The notes: a model not told the origin generated them from the letters alone. DNA of 50,172 nt from an uncultured Psychrobacillus sp. (GCA_934234185.1 CAKQHO010000013.1:1-50172); one strand, 5' to 3'; positions 16,585-23,752 are shown, numbered from the stretch's first letter. Translations and numbers: made by a program.

Positions 16585-17214
16585 TTACAAATTTTTTCTG
16601 TTTGCAATGTATTTTCGAATACCTAAAATAACCTCTTTATAATAGTGAAGTTCATTTTGAACAAAGTCAGCTTTACTTACTAATTTGCTCAGCGGCCTCC
16701 TGTTTCCATTGGTATAACTGATTCCTTCCACCTTCATTTCCATTTGCTTATCTAGCCACAGTGCCTCAAAGTCAGAAAATCTTCCCTTTACAATACCAGA
16801 CACCTCTTCTTCTTGAAGAATAAAATCTTCTAAAGGAATTTCACAGTTGTATAAATAAGTATGTACTAGCTCTCTATCTATTACTTTCTCAGTAATAATG
16901 GTAGAAGGAATTACTCCCACGGAGAAAAGCTCATCGAATTTAATTTCGATTCCTAACTCTTCTTTAACTTCTCTTACACCATCGCTCACCTTTTCATTTT
17001 CCATTAAATGTCCTGCAGCCGTAATATCCAAGAGCCCAGGATAATTCTCTTTGTTGTCGCTTCGGTGTTGTAATAAGATGTAGCAAGCATCCCCCTTGAA
17101 ACAGATAAACCAACAAGAAAAGGTCTCATGCCAAAGACCTTTCCTATGTGCCTCCTCCCTAGTAGCTGTACCAATAGAGTTTCCCTTCCCATCAAATATC
17201 CTTATACGCTCCAT
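16585..17214 (-). CDS. Nudix hydrolase (IPP-isomerase-like)
   Basis: A 209-residue Nudix protein with the box at about 67-89 (GHLMEN-E, seven residues, then REVKEELGIE). The N-terminus (RIFDGKGNSIGTATREEAHRKGLWHETFSCW) is typical of the Nudix/IDI subfamily found singly in Bacilli. The catalytic Glu pair of the box is intact. The substrate cannot be told; related proteins are annotated as putative nucleotide pyrophosphatases. The DUF3006 gene lies 4 bp upstream on the same strand, so the two are likely cotranscribed. Confidence 0.88.
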   Translation of the reverse strand: MERIRIFDGKGNSIGTATREEAHRKGLWHETFSCWFICFKGDACYILLQHRSDNKENYPGLLDITAAGHLMENEKVSDGVREVKEELGIEIKFDELFSVGVIPSTIITEKVIDRELVHTYLYNCEIPLEDFILQEEEVSGIVKGRFSDFEALWLDKQMEMKVEGISYTNGNRRPLSKLVSKADFVQNELHYYKEVILGIRKYIANRKNL

Positions 17215-17218
17215 ACTA

Positions 17219-17470
17219 TTAATCCTCTTTCCGATGATTTTTGTTTAATAACTTCTCCATTAATTCTTCTATCTTTCTTTTTTGATCGTTTGTTTCCTGC
17301 TCCAGCTTTTTTACCGTATAACCTCCCTCATACTCTATTATCTCCACAATATCCCCCTCATCCAACTCTACCTGGAGTTGTTTTTTTTCAATTAATAACT
17401 GTTCTATTTCCTCCGGGAATTTCAAAAAAACTGCCATGCCTTCCTCAAATCTGTCTAATGTAAACTTCAT
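17219..17470 (-). CDS. DUF3006 family small protein
   Basis: An 83-residue acidic protein of the DUF3006 type. It has the opening KFTLDRFEEGMAVF typical of the family, an acidic middle (VELDEGDIVEIIEYEGG) and a C-terminal charged helix predicted to form a coiled coil. In many Bacilli a DUF3006 gene lies beside a metallo-beta-lactamase-fold gene; here the neighbour is a Nudix hydrolase instead. GGAGTTG precedes the ATG. Function unknown. Confidence 0.75.
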   Translation of the reverse strand: MKFTLDRFEEGMAVFLKFPEEIEQLLIEKKQLQVELDEGDIVEIIEYEGGYTVKKLEQETNDQKRKIEELMEKLLNKNHRKED

Positions 17471-17530
17471 TTCTTACAACTCCTATCATTTTCTCTATTA
17501 TATCTCTTTAATGTTTCCACTTCTAACCTT

Positions 17531-17559
17531 TGTCCTACCTGAGTATACATAGTAGGACA
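17531..17559. promoter_or_regulatory. Inverted repeat before the deacetylase gene
   Basis: TGTCCTAC (17531-17538) and GTAGGACA (17552-17559) are perfect inverted arms separated by 13 bp. The repeat ends 23 bp before the deacetylase ATG. It could be an operator or a 5'-UTR hairpin; no regulator is nearby. Confidence 0.4.
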
Positions 17560-17582
17560 TCCCATATGAAAAGGAGATAAAA

Positions 17583-18704
17583 ATGAAAAAACTACTCTTA
17601 CTTCTAGCCTTCACCATTTTGTGCTCTTTTATTTATTTTCCATCCTCTAGTAAGGCAGAAGATTTAACGCATAGTGTTGGCCTTCATAATAGATTATTAG
17701 ATTTCAGTGATATCCAAGTAATAAACAACGACACAAAGGTGCCATTAGAAGAAATTTCTAAGTATTTATATTTAGAGCCTCTTAGTGCAGAAGGTAAAAC
17801 CATTATAAAAAAATATGGGAAAGTGTTTACTTATTATTCCTCTAGTAAGAGAACCTATCTAGATGGAAATCATATAAAATGGTCCCCTATCGCGGAAGTT
17901 AACGGGCGGCTATATATTAGTGTTAAATTTATCGCAAAAGAGCTAGGCTTTGAAATTAAGTACTTTGCTAAGTACAAAACACAACGTATCTACCGAAACA
18001 ACTATCCACACATGACGCATCAGGATTTTGAAAAGATCATCCAGAGCAAGCAAAAAGAGAATACACCTAAAATCTCCAAAGCAACTGTTTATCTCACCTT
18101 TGATGATGGGCCAAATACCTACACCTCCAAAAACTTAGATATTTTAAAAAGATATAAGGTGAAAGCTACCTTCTTCTTTTTAGGTAATAACATGAAAAAC
18201 AACGAGAAAGTAATTCAAGAAACTGTTAATAATGGTCATTATATCGGGACACATAGTATGACGCATGATAAAGAGAAGGTTTATAAAAATACGGAAACCT
18301 TTATGAAGGAAATAAACGATGGAGCCAATTTGATAAAAGACATGACGGGAACCAATTCTAAATTGATAAGAGTGCCTTATGGAAGTATGCCCCACCTTAC
18401 TAATTCCATGAAAAACGAATTAAAAAGAGCAGGATATAAACTATGGGATTGGGATGTAGATTCAAATGATTGGAGATATAAGGATAAGGAAGCTAATCAA
18501 ATTTTTAAAAACGTACAGGAAGGAATTATTAAAGCCTTTCAAAGCGGCGACAAGGATATTATTGTTTTATTACACGATCGAAGCCAAACTAATCTTGCCC
18601 TCCCATCAATTATAGAATGGATACAAAAAGAAGGTTTCACCCTTAAGGAATATAACCCGAAAGAACATATCATTCAAAACTTTTCCAAGGATAAATCCTT
18701 ATAA
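17583..18704 (+). CDS. Secreted polysaccharide deacetylase (NodB domain)
   Basis: A 373-residue exported enzyme. The signal peptide is at 1-25. A stalk-type N-terminal domain (about 35-135) resembles the copper-amine-oxidase N-terminal fold (DIQVINNDTKVPLEEISKYL, VNGRLYISVKFIAKELGFE). The NodB domain starts near 167: TFDDGP with Asp174/Asp175, metal ligands His224 and His228 in THSMTH, RVPYGS, and DWDVDSNDW. It most likely removes acetyl groups from peptidoglycan or a related glycan outside the membrane. AAAAGGAG precedes the ATG. It stands alone between the Nudix pair and the queT region. Confidence 0.92.
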   Translation: MKKLLLLLAFTILCSFIYFPSSSKAEDLTHSVGLHNRLLDFSDIQVINNDTKVPLEEISKYLYLEPLSAEGKTIIKKYGKVFTYYSSSKRTYLDGNHIKWSPIAEVNGRLYISVKFIAKELGFEIKYFAKYKTQRIYRNNYPHMTHQDFEKIIQSKQKENTPKISKATVYLTFDDGPNTYTSKNLDILKRYKVKATFFFLGNNMKNNEKVIQETVNNGHYIGTHSMTHDKEKVYKNTETFMKEINDGANLIKDMTGTNSKLIRVPYGSMPHLTNSMKNELKRAGYKLWDWDVDSNDWRYKDKEANQIFKNVQEGIIKAFQSGDKDIIVLLHDRSQTNLALPSIIEWIQKEGFTLKEYNPKEHIIQNFSKDKSL

Positions 18705-18741
18705 CGTTTTGCCCTTATTTAAAATTATATTAAGAGAGTTC

Positions 18742-18770
18742 TTGACTTTGCTTTTCTCTTAGCCTATTAT
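18742..18770 (+). promoter_or_regulatory. Sigma-A promoter driving queT
   Basis: TTGACT (18742-18747), a 17-bp spacer and TATTAT (18765-18770) give a strong promoter. Transcription would start near 18777, before the 126-bp repeats, about 290 bases ahead of the preQ1 aptamer. Confidence 0.75.
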
Positions 18771-18790
18771 TATCTTTTGTTGCAGGAGGA

Positions 18791-19060
18791 GCTTTCGCTT
18801 TTCTATATTGGCTAGCTACAGCGCCTTGCCCCTCGTGGTCAAATGGATGTCTGCTGTGGGGGCTGGGGAACTGCCTCCTCGCCGGCCTCCATTTGCCAGT
18901 CGAGGCAGTAATAGGCGCTTTCGCTTTTCTATATTGGCTAGCTACAGCGCCTTGCCCCTCGTGGTCAAATGGATGTCTGCTGTGGGGGCTGGGGAACTGC
19001 CTCCTCGCCGTCCTCCATTTGCCAGTCGGGGCAGAAATAGGCGCTTTCGCTTTTCTATAT
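18791..19060. repeat. Two and a fraction tandem 126-bp repeats
   Basis: Copies at 18791-18916 and 18917-19042 differ by only three bases and a third partial copy continues to about 19060. The unit is far GC-richer than its surroundings. It starts and ends with segments that pair, AGCGCC with GGCGCT and CCCCTCG with CGAGGC/CGGGGC, so each copy can fold into a large hairpin. It recalls the dispersed elements with CTAGCTNCAGCGCC and GGCGCTNTCGCTTTTC ends that I remember from Bacillaceae intergenic regions. A 93-codon open frame through it is an artefact. It lies between the queT promoter and its riboswitch. Confidence 0.9.
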
Positions 19061-19063
19061 ATA

Positions 19064-19102
19064 ACGTGGTTCGAGAACCTCCCACGTAAAAAAACTAAGG
19101 AG
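19064..19102 (+). promoter_or_regulatory. preQ1-I riboswitch, translational type
   Basis: P1 is ACGTGG (19064-19069) with CCACGT (19082-19087), the loop is TTCGAGAACCTC, and the A-rich tail is AAAAAAACTAAGGAG. The loop CCT (19078-19080) can pair with AGG in the tail, forming the pseudoknot. That tail contains the AAGGAG ribosome site of queT, so preQ1 binding should block translation. Confidence 0.9.
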
Positions 19103-19110
19103 AAATGAAT

Positions 19111-19593
19111 ATGAAGATAAAAACGATGGCGACAAGCGGAATTATCGCAGCATTATATATTGCTGTTTCGCTTTTGGTGGCGCCCCTTACTTTCGGTGCA
19201 GTTCAATTTCGAATTGCCGAAATGTTTAACCACCTAATTGTGTTTAATAAGAAATACTTCTTTGGAATTGTAATCGGAGTATTCATCACGAATCTCTTCT
19301 CTCCACTTGGGATGTATGATCTTACCTTTGGAGTTGGACATTCCATTCTTACTTTATCTATTAGTTTACTAATAGGCAAACATGTTCGAAATCAATTAAC
19401 CCATATGATTTTAAACACTCTACTGTTTACGTTTACGATGTTTATCATTGCATTTGGGCTTCATCTCGCATTGGAATATCCATTCTTATACACTTACCTA
19501 ACATGCGCAATTGGAGAATTTTTGGTACTTGCTGTTGGAATACCATTGATGAGGGCATTAAATAAACGATTAACATTTAAGGAATTAATATAA
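19111..19593 (+). CDS. queT: Queuosine precursor ECF transporter S component
   Basis: A 160-residue membrane protein of the QueT family. It is the substrate-binding subunit of an energy-coupling-factor transporter that takes up queuosine precursors (preQ0/preQ1). About five hydrophobic segments are visible and the family phrase APLTFGAVQFRIAEMFNHL is at about 26-44, followed by GIVIGVFITNLFSPLG. I prefer the ATG at 19111, eight bases from the AAGGAG site; the ATG at 19105 is only two bases away. The preQ1-I riboswitch immediately upstream confirms the assignment. Confidence 0.95.
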   Translation: MKIKTMATSGIIAALYIAVSLLVAPLTFGAVQFRIAEMFNHLIVFNKKYFFGIVIGVFITNLFSPLGMYDLTFGVGHSILTLSISLLIGKHVRNQLTHMILNTLLFTFTMFIIAFGLHLALEYPFLYTYLTCAIGEFLVLAVGIPLMRALNKRLTFKELI

Positions 19594-19597
19594 TAGA

Positions 19598-19646
19598 AGA
19601 GCTGCCCTTATAGTCAGTAAAAATGACTGAAAGGGCAGCTCTTTTT
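19598..19646. terminator. Terminator after queT
   Basis: AGAGCTGCCCTT and AAGGGCAGCTCT, with an inner AGTCA/TGACT pairing, form a long stem followed by TTTTT. It also faces the end of the convergent dioxygenase gene. Confidence 0.9.
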
Positions 19647-19670
19647 ATTATTCACAGGGAAGGAAAAGTA

Positions 19671-20657
19671 TTATTCTAGATATTCCTTCTCAAAATTAGT
19701 TGTACTCCGCACTGTATCAATCGGACGTACCATGCTCTCAATTTGTTCTCGTTTATTCTCTAAAAATGGAGGAAGAGATAGTTTCTCCCCAAGCGTTTCA
19801 TGTGGCTCATCTCCCATAAATCCAGGGCCATCCGTTGCAAATTCAAAAAGAATTCCATTGGCAACACGAGCGTATAATGATTGGAAGAAGAATCGGTCTA
19901 CAAAGCCAGACGTATTAAAGCCAAACCCCTCCATACGAGCAGTCCATTCATCTAACACTGCTCTATCCTCTACTCTGAATGCTGCATGGTGGACAGTACC
20001 AAAACCCTGGCGTCCTGGTGGCAATATAACGTTCTTTTCAATAATTACTTGAGCACCGTTTCCTCCCTCTCCCACCTCAAAAAGGTGGAAAGAATCCTCT
20101 TGTGCTATTTCCTTGAACAATAAAACCTTCTCCATGACTTCCTTCATATAATCGAACTCCGCAATGCGTATATGAATTGGTCCCAATCCTGTAATGGCAT
20201 ATTCTAATGGTATCGGTCCATTCTGCCAAGGAATCCCAGAAGCTACACCTTTGTTGTTTTCATCTGACACAAGCTGATATTGCTGATCATCAAAATCTAC
20301 AAAGGAAAGAACCTTTTTACCGAATTGTTCCTGAATTCCTGTGTGTTTCACATCAAACTTATCAAAGCGCTTTACCCAGTATTCTAGTGCAGCATCAGTT
20401 GGTACACGAAAGCCGGTTTTGAAGATTTCATTTGTCCCATGAGTTCCCTTAGGGATACCTGGAAAATCAAAGAAAGTCATATCCGTACCTGCTCCTCCTA
20501 CATCATCAGCAAAGAAAAGATGATAGGTTTGTATATCATCCTGGTTTACTGTTTTCTTCACTAAACGCATACCTAGTATATAGGTAAAAAATTTGTAATT
20601 CTCTTCAGCACTACTTGTAATAGCAGTAACATGGTGGATACCTTTTAAATGATTCAC
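19671..20657 (-). CDS. VOC-family ring-cleaving dioxygenase (MhqA/MhqO-like)
   Basis: A 328-residue protein with two tandem vicinal-oxygen-chelate modules: the first opens GIHHVTAITSSAEENYKFF and the second has TVHHAAFRVED. Metal-ligand candidates are the His in IHHV, the His in VHHA and the Glu in LFEFATDGPGF near 270-280. In B. subtilis MhqA, MhqE and MhqO detoxify quinones and catechols under MhqR control. A GTG start at 20657 has AAGGAGG 6-7 bases upstream. A palindrome resembling the MhqR operator lies just upstream, which supports the assignment. Confidence 0.92.
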   Translation of the reverse strand: MNHLKGIHHVTAITSSAEENYKFFTYILGMRLVKKTVNQDDIQTYHLFFADDVGGAGTDMTFFDFPGIPKGTHGTNEIFKTGFRVPTDAALEYWVKRFDKFDVKHTGIQEQFGKKVLSFVDFDDQQYQLVSDENNKGVASGIPWQNGPIPLEYAITGLGPIHIRIAEFDYMKEVMEKVLLFKEIAQEDSFHLFEVGEGGNGAQVIIEKNVILPPGRQGFGTVHHAAFRVEDRAVLDEWTARMEGFGFNTSGFVDRFFFQSLYARVANGILFEFATDGPGFMGDEPHETLGEKLSLPPFLENKREQIESMVRPIDTVRSTTNFEKEYLE

Positions 20658-20676
20658 TGTATTTCCTCCTTATAAA

Positions 20677-20709
20677 TATCTTTAATTTAAATATCTTTAA
20701 TTCAAGATA
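20677..20709 (-). promoter_or_regulatory. MhqR-like operator, two overlapping copies
   Basis: TATCTTTAATTCAAGATA at 20692-20709 is a near-perfect palindrome of the form TATCT-N8-AGATA, like the ATCTCGAATTCGAGAT operator that I recall for MhqR. A degenerate copy, TATCTTTAATTTAAATAT, overlaps it at 20677-20694. The pair sits 20-50 bp before the dioxygenase start. No MhqR gene is in the window. Confidence 0.65.
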
Positions 20710-20871
20710 ACTTTATCATTTTAAGAAGAAATTGTCAATTGGAAGAGGAACCCTATCACCTAACAGTAGTATTTTTAATTTATATTTTAATGAGGTAGGT
20801 GCTTGTATATATGGGAATTGGAAAAAGTGCATAACCTATAGATTATTCAAAGGAATAAGGAGGTGTGCAGT

Positions 20872-21171
20872 TTGCCACATAGAAAGAAAAGAGAAAGCGG
20901 TTTTTGCCTCCTACCCGGCTATAACTGGTGTGGTCCAAGATGTAATGGGCCAGGCCCTCCTGTAAACGAAGTAGATGCTGCTTGTATGATGCATGATCGC
21001 TGCTATGATAGCGGGAGAAGTAGGTGTGAATGCGATCGTGAATTTCTTGATCGACTATATCCATTAATTAATCCTTATACAGAAACTGGAAGACACGCTC
21101 GCTTAGTTACTAGCTATATGAGACTTCAAACCGCCTATACATGTAGTAATTTATATAATCGCCGTCACTAA
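20872..21171 (+). CDS. Small phospholipase A2-like protein
   Basis: A Cys-rich protein of 99 residues with the secretory/parvoviral phospholipase A2 active-site pattern. DAACMMHDRCY at 35-45 supplies the catalytic His41-Asp42, and CECDREFLD near 52-60 supplies the partner aspartate. A Gly/Pro-rich loop (YNWCGPRCNGPGPP) stands where the calcium loop is expected. Bacillus proteins of this kind are often labelled parvovirus VP1-like. I chose the TTG at 20872, seven bases after AAGGAGGT; the GTG at 20863 overlaps that site. There is no signal peptide. It may be a spore or coat-associated lipase, but the sequence does not show this. Confidence 0.75.
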   Translation: MPHRKKRESGFCLLPGYNWCGPRCNGPGPPVNEVDAACMMHDRCYDSGRSRCECDREFLDRLYPLINPYTETGRHARLVTSYMRLQTAYTCSNLYNRRH

Positions 21172-21194
21172 GACCTCTATCTCAGAGGTCTTTT
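21171..21194 (+). terminator. Terminator after the phospholipase-like gene
   Basis: AGACCTCT and AGAGGTCT arms with a 5-base loop, ending in TTTT, directly at the stop codon. Confidence 0.75.
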
Positions 21195-21249
21195 CATCGT
21201 TTCAGCTTAATACTACATACAAAAAAATCCTAAATAGGTAAAATTAAAG

Positions 21250-21277
21250 TGATACTTTTAAGAAACACCTTCGTCTA
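21250..21277 (+). promoter_or_regulatory. ECF-type autoregulatory promoter
   Basis: TGATAC (21250-21255), followed by TTTT, then a 16-bp spacer to CGTCTA (21272-21277). This matches the Bacillus ECF pattern TGAAAC-N16-CGTC with one mismatch. The start near 21283 is 17 bases before the sigma-factor ATG, which suggests autoregulation. Confidence 0.65.
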
Positions 21278-21299
21278 TTACAGCAAGGGGGGTCGGAAG

Positions 21300-21824
21300 A
21301 TGGAGATGGAACAACTATATAGAGAATACAGCGACAGAGTATACAGCTACATATGGATGCTAGTTCGCCATAAACAGACGGCAGAGGACCTGACACAGGA
21401 AACCTTTTATCGAGCTTATAAGGGTTACGATAACTTTAACCAACAGTCTACCATTCCAACTTGGTTATTAAAGATAGCCAGAAATATAACGTACGATTAT
21501 TTTCGAAGGAAAAAAGTAATCCAATTCTTTAGCTTTGAAAAAGAGCATGACCACGATACAGAGGAAGTCTCACCAGAAAGTCATGCAGAAAAAAATGAGG
21601 AGCTCGCTCGCATGTACACCTCTATGAGCAAATTAAAAAAGGATTATCAAGAGGTTTTGCTTCTTCGTAAAATTCAGGAATGCTCCATTCAGGAAACTTC
21701 TTTTATTCTAGGATGGACAGAGGCCAAAGTAAAGATGAAACTGACTCGAGCAATAGAAGCCTTGAAAAAGGAATTTCATAAAGAAAGGGGAGAGAAAGAT
21801 GAAACCGAACGACGAATTCGATAA
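21300..21824 (+). CDS. ECF-family RNA polymerase sigma factor
   Basis: A 174-residue extracytoplasmic-function sigma factor. Region 2 covers about 1-75 (LYREYSDRVYSYIWMLVRHKQTAEDLTQETFYRAYKG, with RNITYDYFRRK as the -10 recognition helix) and region 4 covers about 110-165 (LKKDYQEVLLLRKIQECSIQETSFILGWTEAKVKMKL). I chose the ATG at 21300, eight bases after AAGGGGGG; the frame is open upstream but that part contains the ECF promoter. It overlaps the anti-sigma gene by 26 bp, so the pair is translationally coupled. It is nearest in kind to SigM/SigW/SigX types, but I cannot assign an orthologue. Confidence 0.9.
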   Translation: MEMEQLYREYSDRVYSYIWMLVRHKQTAEDLTQETFYRAYKGYDNFNQQSTIPTWLLKIARNITYDYFRRKKVIQFFSFEKEHDHDTEEVSPESHAEKNEELARMYTSMSKLKKDYQEVLLLRKIQECSIQETSFILGWTEAKVKMKLTRAIEALKKEFHKERGEKDETERRIR

Positions 21825-23076
21825 GTTTTTTGGGGAAATGAAACATATAGATAGGTCGTCCAAGGCACGTGAGAAAAGCTGGCTTGCATTAAAAGGGAGG
21901 ATGGAAAAGCCGAAGAGAAGAAGAGTTTTCCCAGCAGTTATCTCACTAGCAGTCATTGCAATTGCTTCCTTCTTGCTTGTAACCTACATACTCCCTTCTG
22001 ATACAGAGCAAGCAACAGATTCACTTGCACGTGAAGAAGTGATTATGGGATTTTTAGAAAAGCAATATAATGGACCAGACCTTGAGTTTAAAAGACTCTA
22101 CAACAATTGGATGGAAATAGAAAATGGAACAGAAAATCAAGAGAAGTCCGAGGAACAATCAAATTTTGTGAATTATATCAAAACCAGTTTTGAAGATTAT
22201 ATTGTAGAGGAGAAAATTTCAAGCTTTATTAATACAAATTTAATCTACCAACATCAATACTTTCTTATAGATAGAGATTTACAAATGACATTAGACAAGG
22301 CTACGATAGAGCAGGATAAAGATCACCCTAATATCTACCGTCCTATTATAGAGGTAACCCTAACTAACAGTAAGGGACAGAAAATTGCCCATACGCTAAG
22401 AGATGAAATCATATTCTCCTCGGAGGAAGTTTATAAAATTGGAAGATATAATAATGCGAAAAATGGTGGATTACGAGAGCTTTATGAAAAGATTAATAAT
22501 TTTGATTCATATATTTCTCAAGCAAACCAATCTCCAGAAGCACTTTCTAATGAAGAAGCGATTATGGGCTTTCTTGAAAAACAATATAATGGACCTGATA
22601 TGGAGTATGATAGATTATTTAACGATTGGTTCGATTTACAAGGTAGAACTACAATAAATACTCAAGAGGAATATGACAAGCTTCAAGAGTCAGAGGAAGC
22701 AACAAATTATATAGATTACTTTCATACCACTTTTGGAGAGTATGTGAGGGAGGATAAACTTCCTTCTTTTATCAACACAAACTTACTCTTCCAATATCAA
22801 TTTAGACTTATCGATAATAACGTACAGATGAAATTAGAAAATGTTACGATTAAGCAAGACCAAGATTATCCGAACATCTATCGGCCAATTATAGAAGTCT
22901 CCTTGACTAATAACAAGGGTCAGCAAATCTTCCATACCTTAAGAGAAGAATTTATATTCTCTGACAACCAGCCTGGAAAAATAGGCAGTTATAGTTGGAT
23001 TAAAGACGGCGGTAGAGTAGAACTATATGACAAGATTGAAAATTTTGATGCTTTTGTGACGTCGGGAGAAAATTAA
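21799..23076 (+). CDS. Anti-sigma factor-like membrane protein with duplicated sensor domain
   Basis: A 425-residue protein. The short cytoplasmic N-terminus (1-42, containing AREKSWLALKGRM) probably binds the sigma factor, a single membrane helix follows at about 43-64, and the rest is outside. The external part is a tandem duplication: residues about 79-240 and 252-421 are clearly homologous, sharing EEVIMGFLEKQYNGPD / EEAIMGFLEKQYNGPD, SSFINTNLIYQ / PSFINTNLLFQ and HPNIYRPIIEV / YPNIYRPIIEV. No zinc anti-sigma HxxxCxxC motif is seen. No known sensor domain is recognised. It overlaps the sigma gene and ends at its own terminator. Confidence 0.8.
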   Translation: MKPNDEFDKFFGEMKHIDRSSKAREKSWLALKGRMEKPKRRRVFPAVISLAVIAIASFLLVTYILPSDTEQATDSLAREEVIMGFLEKQYNGPDLEFKRLYNNWMEIENGTENQEKSEEQSNFVNYIKTSFEDYIVEEKISSFINTNLIYQHQYFLIDRDLQMTLDKATIEQDKDHPNIYRPIIEVTLTNSKGQKIAHTLRDEIIFSSEEVYKIGRYNNAKNGGLRELYEKINNFDSYISQANQSPEALSNEEAIMGFLEKQYNGPDMEYDRLFNDWFDLQGRTTINTQEEYDKLQESEEATNYIDYFHTTFGEYVREDKLPSFINTNLLFQYQFRLIDNNVQMKLENVTIKQDQDYPNIYRPIIEVSLTNNKGQQIFHTLREEFIFSDNQPGKIGSYSWIKDGGRVELYDKIENFDAFVTSGEN

Positions 23077-23104
23077 ACGAAACTTGCTGAATAAAAGTAA
23101 TCCC

Positions 23105-23128
23105 AAAACCAACCTCGGTTGGTTTTTT
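23105..23128 (+). terminator. Terminator of the sigma/anti-sigma operon
   Basis: AAAACCAAC and GTTGGTTTT with a CTCG loop, followed by TT. Confidence 0.85.
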
Positions 23129-23140
23129 ACTTTGTAATGC

Positions 23141-23236
23141 TTTTTTACAACTTCCTCCTCTGTTTTTACAACTTTTCTAGTCATTTTTACAACTTTCTCC
23201 TCGATTTTTACAACTTTTTTAGTCATTTTTACAACT
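23141..23236. repeat. Array of TTTTTACAAC motifs with 21-bp period
   Basis: Five copies of TTTTTACAAC begin at 23142, 23163, 23184, 23205 and 23226, exactly 21 bp apart. Read on the minus strand as GTTGTAAAAA, the intervening 11 bases alternate between two types, TGACTAAAAAA-like and TCGAGGAGAAA-like, so a 42-bp super-period is present. The array lies in the convergent gap between the anti-sigma and GNAT genes. A 67-codon open frame through it (repeating KVVKMTR/KVVKTEE heptads) is a consequence of the 21-bp period and has no ribosome site, so I do not call a gene. Confidence 0.88.
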
Positions 23237-23282
23237 GGTTTCGTCCTACGAGAACAAACTAGCTGATTTTATTTTTCGAGCA

Positions 23283-23305
23283 TAAAAAAAGAGCCGCTAA
23301 GCTCC
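23283..23305 (-). terminator. Terminator of the GNAT gene
   Basis: On the minus strand GAGC and GCTC arms are followed by seven T, immediately after the stop codon. The stem is short. Confidence 0.6.
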
Positions 23306-23752
23306 TTATAGTTGCAGCAGCATCTCTGCTTCTCCCTCATTGATGTTCCCTGTCTTGACAAATCCAAAGCTTTCATAAAGCTGAATAGCCTTCTCATTCT
23401 CAGGTTCTGTGGAAAGATAGATTGCATCACATTCCTCGACTTTCTTCATCTCTTCGAGGACTAATCCTATCGCTTCTTTCCCATATCCTTTTCCTTGGCA
23501 TGTATGATCAATCATTAATCTGCAAATCCAATAATTAGATGTTTCCTCATCATGACCATACATTGCAAAGCCAATTACCTTGTCATCAACCTCTATGCCT
23601 TTTGTAATCCATCCTTCTTCAAAGATAGATTGCACGATGGATAAGGCATTGGACGCAACAAATTCTTCAATAACTGTTGCCTTGCCATTTGCATTGGTTG
23701 TTAGCAGCACTGTCTGAAACCAATTATCCTTTGTAATATCTACTAATTTCAT
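23306..23752 (-). CDS. GNAT N-acetyltransferase (spermidine acetyltransferase-like)
   Basis: A 148-residue GNAT enzyme. The acetyl-CoA loop QGKGYGKEA lies in LMIDHTCQGKGYGKEAIGLV, and the C-terminal NEKAIQLYESFGFVKTG closes the fold. The segment EEFVASNALSIVQSIFEEGW and YGHDEETSNYWICRLMID resemble Bacillus BltD/PaiA spermine-spermidine acetyltransferases, so polyamines are a likely substrate. I chose the ATG at 23752, six bases from AGGGGG; the ATG at 23758 touches that site. A 40-bp perfect palindrome lies just upstream, so the gene is probably under specific repression or hairpin control. Confidence 0.85.
   Translation of the reverse strand: MKLVDITKDNWFQTVLLTTNANGKATVIEEFVASNALSIVQSIFEEGWITKGIEVDDKVIGFAMYGHDEETSNYWICRLMIDHTCQGKGYGKEAIGLVLEEMKKVEECDAIYLSTEPENEKAIQLYESFGFVKTGNINEGEAEMLLQL

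Noticed and set aside
18808..19089. A 93-codon open frame with an internally repeated protein
   Set aside because: It exists only because the 126-bp tandem repeat length is a multiple of three. It has no ribosome site and its composition is that of the GC-rich noncoding repeat.
23023..23226. A 67-codon minus frame with KVVKMTR/KVVKTEE heptads
   Set aside because: The heptad pattern follows from the 21-bp DNA period. No ribosome site is present and the frame runs into the end of the anti-sigma gene.
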